A stretch of DNA of 64,000 nt from NCBI GenBank assembly GCA_019426215.1, contig CM033401.1, positions 12,963,134 through 13,027,133 of the forward strand, written 5' to 3'. This document shows, piece by piece, positions 57,365 to 64,000 of this stretch (its first letter is position 1; the number at the start of each line of letters is the position of its first letter). Below the pieces are notes generated by a model. That model had not been told where the DNA came from and did no database searches. It saw only the letters and a program-made list of their open reading frames with translations. This DNA comes from Buddleja alternifolia (taxonomy: Eukaryota > Streptophyta > Magnoliopsida > Lamiales > Scrophulariaceae). A program made the position numbers and the translations under genes.

Positions 57365-58476
57365 GGAGAAATCTTATTATTGGTACCACAAAATAGGCCG
57401 ATTTCATTTTTGGTACCACGCTTTCGCATGCTCGTTCTCACTTTAAGTACAAAATGATGTTTTATTTCTAACTTTTGGTCGCTAACTTTTTGCTTGTGGG
57501 GGGGGGGGGGGGGGGAAGCTGTTTGGTGCTCAAATGAAGGGATAAAAAGTGTAACAAAAAAAAGGGGGGGGGGGGGTGTTATAAAAAGGGTCATATTTGT
57601 TAAGAAAATCAAAATTAGGTTTTCTTAAGGCCAATTTTAGGGGGGTTATACTCATTTAATCTCTAATTCTCCGATTTTTTCTTTTAATTGTTTTCCTTGT
57701 ATATTTTTTCGTATTTTTCTTACAATTTGTTTTTTAAATTTTTCTTGAAGTTTTCTTGTTTTGTTTTTCTTTTTTCTGTTTACAATTTATTCTTATAAAT
57801 TGATATTGTATTTTTTATTTTATTTTTTCCTATGAAAGTTTCGTCTAATTTTGTTTTGTAATTTTTTTTTTGTGACATGTTTTGTCGGTTAATATTTTGT
57901 GATGTCATGAATTGAAATTAAATTTCAGAAAAATTCCCCAATTGAAAGTCATGTGTTGTACACATGGCAAAAATTACAAGAACAAATAACAAGAAAGAAT
58001 TAAGAAAAAATACAGGAGAAAATTATAAAAAAAAATTAGAAGAACAAATTATGAGAAAACATTACAAAAAGAGTTAATTACAAGAGGAATAAAATACAAA
58101 AAAGGTTAGAAGAAATTACACGAAAAAATTAAAAGGAAAAAACCTCAAAAAATTATACATGGACTTTTCCATACATTTTGTCCACATTTTGATCAACATT
58201 TTAATTATTTGTAAATCCTCAAATTAAGTTTCCGCCCATTTTCGCCTTTATTTTCTTCCCTTTTAGTCCAAATATGCGCCCCCCACAAAAAAAAAAAAAG
58301 AAAACTTAACTAAACTACATGTGTCTTGCCCATGCCAATTTTCATCTGTTGACTAACAGTTGTATGAAGACCGAGAAAGAAAATATCATTTTTAATGCCT
58401 AAAGTGAAAAAGAGCAAAAGTGTGGTACCAAAAGTGAAATTGGCACATCATGTGGTACCAAAAATAAAATTTCCTC
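57365..58476. mobile_element. 1112-bp non-autonomous MULE-like element
   Basis: Terminal inverted repeats carry two TTTTGGTACCAC / GTGGTACCAAAA blocks at matching spacing. A perfect 10-bp target duplication AATATCATTA (57355-57364 and 58477-58486) is within the MULE range. The interior is non-coding and holds two G tracts (57497-57515 and 57565-57577). Confidence 0.92.
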
Positions 58477-58486
58477 AATATCATTA

Positions 58487-59329
58487 CGTTGGATATACTC
58501 GCTTACAAAGGGAAAAAATTATATTATGAAAAAATGCTCTATGCTAAGGTTAACGTTGCCATTAACAACATAAAATTAAAGTGATATTAATATTTATTTT
58601 GTCATAATAATATTTTTTTACAAATTTACCTGTGATAAGACATGTGTATAAATTGTCACTTTTGACTTCAACAGCAATATTAACACAAATCAAACATTGT
58701 AACAACTATTATTCTTACTAATTATTTGGCGCAACGTACATGTTATATTACTAATTATCGATAGTGACAATTGTGTACACAATATCACTTGTATCCAATT
58801 ATATATAACACTTAACTTATATTTAATTATTGTCGCACTATTGAGTTTTTTCAAATTATTATTGTGACAAAACAAATTTTCTTTGTCACATAATATCATT
58901 TTAGTTAGTATCTATATTATTACTCGGCATCTTGTCATTTCTTTTTAAACATGTCGATCTTATAAACCAATTCAGCCAAGAATTTTCCACTGGTGCAACT
59001 AGATAGCATGTATGAAAAACATCACAAACGATTACTTAATTAATGCTAGTTTGGTGGGATAACTCTTGTGAAATACATATATAGGCTTCAAGGAAGAAAA
59101 ATACCTAAATGAAGGGAAAAAAACATGTAATTAAAATTGCGCTTTCTTGAACTTCTCATATATGATTCATATGAAAAAAAAAATCACCGTAATTGTAGAA
59201 TTAAGGATAATGTTACACTTACGTAGTTAATTGATTTTAAAAATCACCAATATGGATCACATGTGCAATAATTATTATTTCAAAATTATGAAATTAAATA
59301 TGAAGAGTCCGCAGAATATGGGATCAAAC
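58487..59329. other. Non-coding AT-rich stretch
   Basis: Nothing recognised. Confidence 0.5.
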
Positions 59330-59770
59330 GTGGTCATCTTATCCAATGCGAGGAAGGAAATGGAATTTTGGCCAAACTTTGAAGATGCCTCTAAAGCATA
59401 AAATTATGGATAATTTTTTTTAATAGAAGTTGTGCTTTAAATAGCATAAGGTATTGAAACTTTGATTTTGCTTAATCACATGTGATTCCACGTAATGGGA
59501 ATCGTTTAACAAATTGCCAGCGAAGCTAATTAATTAGTGAAAATTTGGAATCCATAATCAAAACAAATGCTCCTTAGGGAGAGAAAAAAATGTAGATTAT
59601 TCTTTGTGTTCTTAAACTTGTTATGGCATGTTTCTTTTCTCTTATGTAGGTAGAAATTCTTTGGTGCAATTTGCCCACTCGAACAAGACAATATTGGACA
59701 TAACAAAAATCATTCATTTAGTTTGTTTTCTTTTTCTTCATGCATGATACTTGGAATAATAATCGATAAA
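59330..59770. repeat. Possible old third copy of the GGP 3' flank
   Basis: Colinear weak matches to 32905-33080 (GAAGATGCC, AATGGGAATC) and then 35760-35830 (ATTGGA-TAACAAA-ATCAT, ACTTGGAA-AATAAT). No GGP exon follows. Similarity was judged by eye only. Confidence 0.4.
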
Positions 59771-59774
59771 AATA

Positions 59775-61183
59775 GGGTAAAATTCATTTTGCCTCATGTA
59801 CTACAGGAAATGCATCAAATCAAACACTCCATTTATAATTAAAATCTTCAAACACCCCCGGCATTTGTCGAAATTCCTTCAAAGGCCCCCCTGGGATATT
59901 GATGGGCGAAAATGCCCTTGATTTATGTAGAATTATAAATTCACTTTCCACCCATCTACTATAATCTATAGCACTTTACCCCTCTAAACTTAAAATTTAG
60001 TATAATTTGACCCCAAAATTTATTTAATGCTAAGTGAATTAACCATCAATGGAATAAATAATAAAATATGAATGTAGTATTATAAACTAACATAAATTTG
60101 TATGATCAATATTAAAATATTATTTTCTACTATATATCATACTTCTGCTGAAACTTTAATTTTGAATAACTGTTGATAATTCATGTTATTCATTGTTACA
60201 ATAATTCTTTTTTAATAAAATTAATCATTTAATTTTTGAGTATTACATTACTCACTACGATAAAGTGATAAATATGTTCATATCGTTTTCTCTTATATAA
60301 CGTGTACACACTTATTTGTGAGAATTATTTTTTTTATGTTAATTAGTAATCAATGCTTCTTTTTGTATTCTTTCTTTTAATGGTATAAATAACACTACTG
60401 TGTGAATAATACGTTCATATATAGTTCAATACATATTTAATAAATAATCTCGGTATCTAGTTATTTACTTTTATAGAAGTGCAACTAAAATTAGAAAACA
60501 CAAGATATCAAGAATTTTTTCCAATATCTATTAACGCAACTTAAGTTATCAAAGGAAAAAAAGGATATTAAATCTATCAAATTCTTTCTAAAAGAAATAA
60601 TTATAATACGCAAGGCTTATTAGCCTAGTGGTACCAGTTTTCACTTTCATGTAGGATGTCATGGGTTCAATTGCATACTGTCACAAGTTGTAACTTTTTT
60701 CTCCTTATTTGGAGTCTTATAGGGTCTATGTGGCCCATGATTGAAAAACTATTGATCCGAGTTTGTCGGGTTGGGGTATCCCCTTCGTCTAGAATTAAAA
60801 TATATATATATATATATGTATATATATAATATAGTACTTATTTAAATTTACATGAAATAATTTAAATTTATTGTTTTTCTCTATATATTATTGAAAACAT
60901 ATCTTTTATATTTGTTAAATTTTAATTAATTCAAGGGATATTTGTTTAAAAATTACCCTTAAATAAAATTTGAGATCAAATTAATTAAAATTTAATCATA
61001 GAAAAGTACTATATATATTTTTATAGATGAGCGCAAAGTGAATTTATTATTTTAAATCAAAGATATTTTTATCTATTAATATGTTTACGGGGTATTTAAC
61101 AAATGAGGAGGGTGTTTGAAGGTGTCTATTGTAAGAGAGGTGTTTGATGCCTTTAGTACAGGGTGGGAAAATGAATTTTACCC
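59775..61183. mobile_element. 1.4-kb TIR element with a nested SINE
   Basis: Left end GGGTAAAATTCATTTTGCC and, reversed, right end GGGTAAAATTCATTTTCCC; further paired blocks AAACACC / GGTGTTTGA. The flanks share TAAAAAT but no clean 8-10 bp target duplication. It contains the SINE at about 60610-60800. Confidence 0.75.
60610..60800 (+). mobile_element. Second copy of the TCACAAGTTGT SINE family
   Basis: Box A TAGCCTAGTGG fits the polymerase III consensus; box B is approximate (GGGTTCAATTGC). The body shares TGTCACAAGTTGT, GATCCGAGTTTGTCG and a CTAGAATT end with the minus-strand SINE at 31545-32107. It ends in a (TA)n tract. Confidence 0.75.
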
Positions 61184-62330
61184 TAAAAATTGAAAAGCTT
61201 CTTTAAATTCGATTTATATTCTCAGTTGCAATTGTATTTCATCTTATATTATATTTCACAAATGCACGTCAAATGCAAATGATTCACATTCAAGTGTATT
61301 TTTTAAAAATATTTTATACGCTTAACATTCAAATATAATGTTCAATATAAGATGAACTGTCGAATTCAAGTAATAGCATATGAATTGTATTTTATATGTA
61401 ATATTTTGGAAGAAATTGATGTTGGTTTGATGAATCAAGTATTCAATCGATAAATAGTGCTTTTTTAAAAACAAAGATATATATAGTGCTTTTTAATCTT
61501 TAAGGGTTTGGTTTAATTAACTTCAATTGTAAGATTTATATATCAAGCTGTTTGGGAGAATAAGAAAGACAAGTTATATTCTATTTAGCAAATTCCCTTT
61601 TGTTGGGTGCACTAGTGCAAGTTGACAGAGAAGAGAAATTCTTCCAATTTCTAACCATAAATTGAACCTTGAGATACGATCTTGATAATAATGGTGAAGT
61701 GAGTGGGGCTTTGAAGAAGGAATGTAGGATAAGAATTGTTTAATTGTTCAAAGATTCCACACAAAACTTCTTTGAATCAATGTCACATTTCAGATTTTGA
61801 TTCTTGCAAATATAATCTCAAGTAGAACTACAGGTCGTGTGAGTCTTGTGACACTTTGGTGTGTTGAAATGTGAATAAATAAAAAATGAGGTGATTTTGT
61901 GGGGGTGTTTAAGTGGTCATAATTTTTTATTTGAGAGAAGTGATGGGTCGATCTGCGTATGCATATAATTTATTAGGTAATTTTGAGTCCAATAATCCGA
62001 AAGTGAATTCTATGTTTATCTCTCTCACGCAAGTGCATATGGATACCGAACACAATACACATTACTACATAAAAGATATAAGCATTAAGACCATTAAACT
62101 TGGTCCAACATAGATTTTTCTCAATTTACTTGGCCTTTTCTTTAGCTCTACCTATCGAGGCTACTTGTTCAACCCTGAAATCAATTCTTTTGGCCTCCAT
62201 CTTACCTTTGTCTATTTTAATTGTTGTAAACTTCGGTGAATATCGTATGTTTTAAATTTTATTGTATGTGATCTAGCACGGACTTTCCCCCTACTATCCC
62301 AGTCAATAGGATCAACAATACACAGAAACG
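61184..62330. other. Non-coding stretch
   Basis: No gene recognised; a 66-codon frame at 61913-62113 has no motif. Confidence 0.45.
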
Positions 62331-62830
62331 ACACGCTATTAATATTATAGACTGCACTCATACGATGTTGAGTTGCCTACGTATCCGTATGGGATCAAGT
62401 CTAAACGTAGTTCATATAAGGTGGTTAGAATTGATATGATTCGTAGTATGATGATCACTCGTATTTGTATAAGAGGTTCGTACTCTCGAGTCTGCGATTA
62501 TCTAAGTTCCACGAGTAGTGATTCGTAGTATTTATGGCTCAGAGTTTCGGTCCCCCTTTCTTCATAAATGACTGTATTTATAGAGTTTTCATTCGGTACT
62601 GTAGGGCGAATGATTGACAAGACGCCTTGCCTACGGATTCCCCACACGTGTATTTGATGGGTGGTACAGATTCGATACCCATCGGGTCGGGCCATAAACC
62701 GACCCTACCCGAACTACAAAACACGCGGATCTTGGAGTGTAATGCAAATATCAAGGTTATAGGGACCGGGTGTGAAACCCATCTCATTTCATCGTATTCG
62801 AGGTAGTATTTCACATATACGATCCTATAT
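62331..62830. repeat. Third GCCTACGTA-motif repeat copy and adjoining sequence
   Basis: ATTATAGACTGCACT, GAGTTGCCTACGTA, GGATCAAGTC and CGTAGTTC occur in the same order as at 25250-25340 and 25995-26075. CCCATCGGGTCG also occurs both here (62677-62688) and near 25970, but on different sides of the block. Confidence 0.5.
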
Positions 62831-63179
62831 GTTTCAAAGAATACGAGCCGACGACTATTAAATCTAATAATATTTTAGGTATATCAGTATGGTTTTCCCT
62901 TGGGCTATATGTAGTCTAACTTGTAATTAATTATATGTGTTGAGGTACTTAAGCGTCAAATTCTCATAATCTTGTGTGTTCATCCATATGGGCCCATTTT
63001 TGACATTCGTTTTTAAGTTGTGTGTATGTTACGAATATATTTAATTAGTTCCGAAAAAGCTGCTTTATTTTATCTATTGGGAATACTTTTAGTTATTTTA
63101 AACGTTGGAGATGTGTTCTTCAATTATCTTGAAATTTTATTTCTCTCTTTATATAATTCAAACTTAGGGCCTAACTTAG

Positions 63180-63540
63180 GGCAGTAAACAAACTGAATCG
63201 AGTTAAATAAGTTGTTGTTCAAGATTGTCTAAATAATTATCGAATTTCAAAATTTGTGTTTATGCTTGATTTGATTGTTAATCGAGTTGAGCTCAAACGA
63301 GCTTTAATCAAATCAAACACAAGTCGAGTTTGAGTATATTGGTTATTTTGCATATATTTTATCATTTTTTTACTAACCAAGTCGAGGCTCAAGCCGAGCT
63401 TCAAATTAATTTATCGAACACATATATAAAAAATTGTTCAATATTGACTTGATATATTAACAAAACGAGCTCAAACGAACTTTTATCGAATAATAATCTC
63501 AAATCGAATGTCAAATAATTCGATTCGACTTTCATCCCTA
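63180..63540. mobile_element. Third copy of the TCGAGCTCG-rich hAT-type MITE
   Basis: Same orientation as 31670-32019: TAGGGCAGTAAAC start, TTAATCGAGTTGAGCTCAAA, GCTCAAGCCGAGCTTCAAA, and an ATCCCTA end. Strongly decayed. Confidence 0.65.
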
Positions 63541-64000
63541 ACTAGCCTAACTCCATTGCAACATCATCTCAAAGAAATATTCCCAAACACGTGTTTGATT
63601 GACTTGGTTTTAGACCCTTTTCTTAAGGGTTTTTTAATAAAATAATACAACTAATATAAAATATTCTCAAAATAATACAGTTAAAAAATAATTATTAAAT
63701 TAATACAAAACGTCATTTAATATGTCGTCTTTATCCAATTCATCTATTTAGATTTTAGTCCCTTACTTCTTAATCTTATAGAAATAACCCCTAAACAATT
63801 TCATTACTTAATAAAATTTTATCCTTTATGATAAATCTTATTGCCTAGGTTTTGTTTTAGCCAGAAAATTTCAATTCATGATATACGATAAAATCAGGCC
63901 CAACATGCTTCCGAAAAATATTAAAATCTCATAAATCTATACCTTTTGTTTGACCAAAATATCACCAGGTATTCTAAGTCCTCGGTTTTACGGCGAGCAG
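63541..64000. other. Non-coding AT-rich end of window
   Basis: Nothing recognised. Confidence 0.45.

Noticed and set aside
1..64000. CRISPR arrays, bacterial operons, rRNA genes or organelle inserts
   Set aside because: No evenly spaced direct repeats with unique spacers, no Shine-Dalgarno-linked gene runs and no rRNA or plastid gene motifs were seen.

Overview
The window is plant nuclear DNA, most likely from a eudicot. The evidence is AT-rich intergenic DNA, genes with GT-AG introns, several LTR retrotransposons of Ty1/copia type primed by initiator tRNA-Met, hAT, CACTA and MULE-type DNA transposons, and plant SINEs. Nothing supports a prokaryote or an organelle. The species cannot be named from the sequence alone.

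The only clearly intact host genes are two members of a gamma-glutamyl peptidase (GGP) family, class I glutamine-amidotransferase-fold enzymes that cleave glutathione conjugates. Both lie on the minus strand: GGP-A (20171-23360, four exons, 265 aa) and GGP-B (36205-37422, four exons, 258 aa). A third copy, GGP-C (14009-14287), is an exon-1 relic without the nucleophilic Cys. A duplicated copy of the GGP-B flanks at 40048-48244 has lost its GGP gene through a deletion of about 2.2 kb. The locus is therefore a small tandem GGP array being reshaped by duplication, deletion, apparent gene conversion of exon 1, and transposition.

Layout. 1-3 kb: decayed DUF1985/Ulp1 protease gene of the kind carried by plant transposons. 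3.6-7.1 kb: complete but dead hAT element with perfect TIRs and an 8-bp target duplication. 7.2-13.9 kb: retroelement debris, exon-like fragments with a 39-bp minisatellite, and a lone LTR beside a tRNA-Met primer site. 14-23.4 kb: GGP-C, a dead copia element (14828-19167), then GGP-A. 23.5-28.4 kb: non-coding DNA with several tandem-repeat families. 28.5-30.6 kb: copia RNase H fragment and a CACTA-like element with a long near-perfect hairpin. 31.5-32.1 kb: a SINE interrupted by a hAT-type MITE. 33.4-39.3 kb: first copy of the segmental duplication, with a solo LTR, MITEs and GGP-B. 40-48.2 kb: second copy, with a gag-only LTR retrotransposon, a SINE and a MITE. 50.2-55.4 kb: young Tnt1-like copia element. 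55.4-64 kb: small CACTA and MULE-like elements, another SINE, and AT-rich DNA.

Because the two duplication copies lie in one window, several insertions (solo LTR, gag-only LTR element, SINE, two MITEs) can be compared with an empty or unoccupied paralogous site. This fixes their ends and relative ages unusually well.
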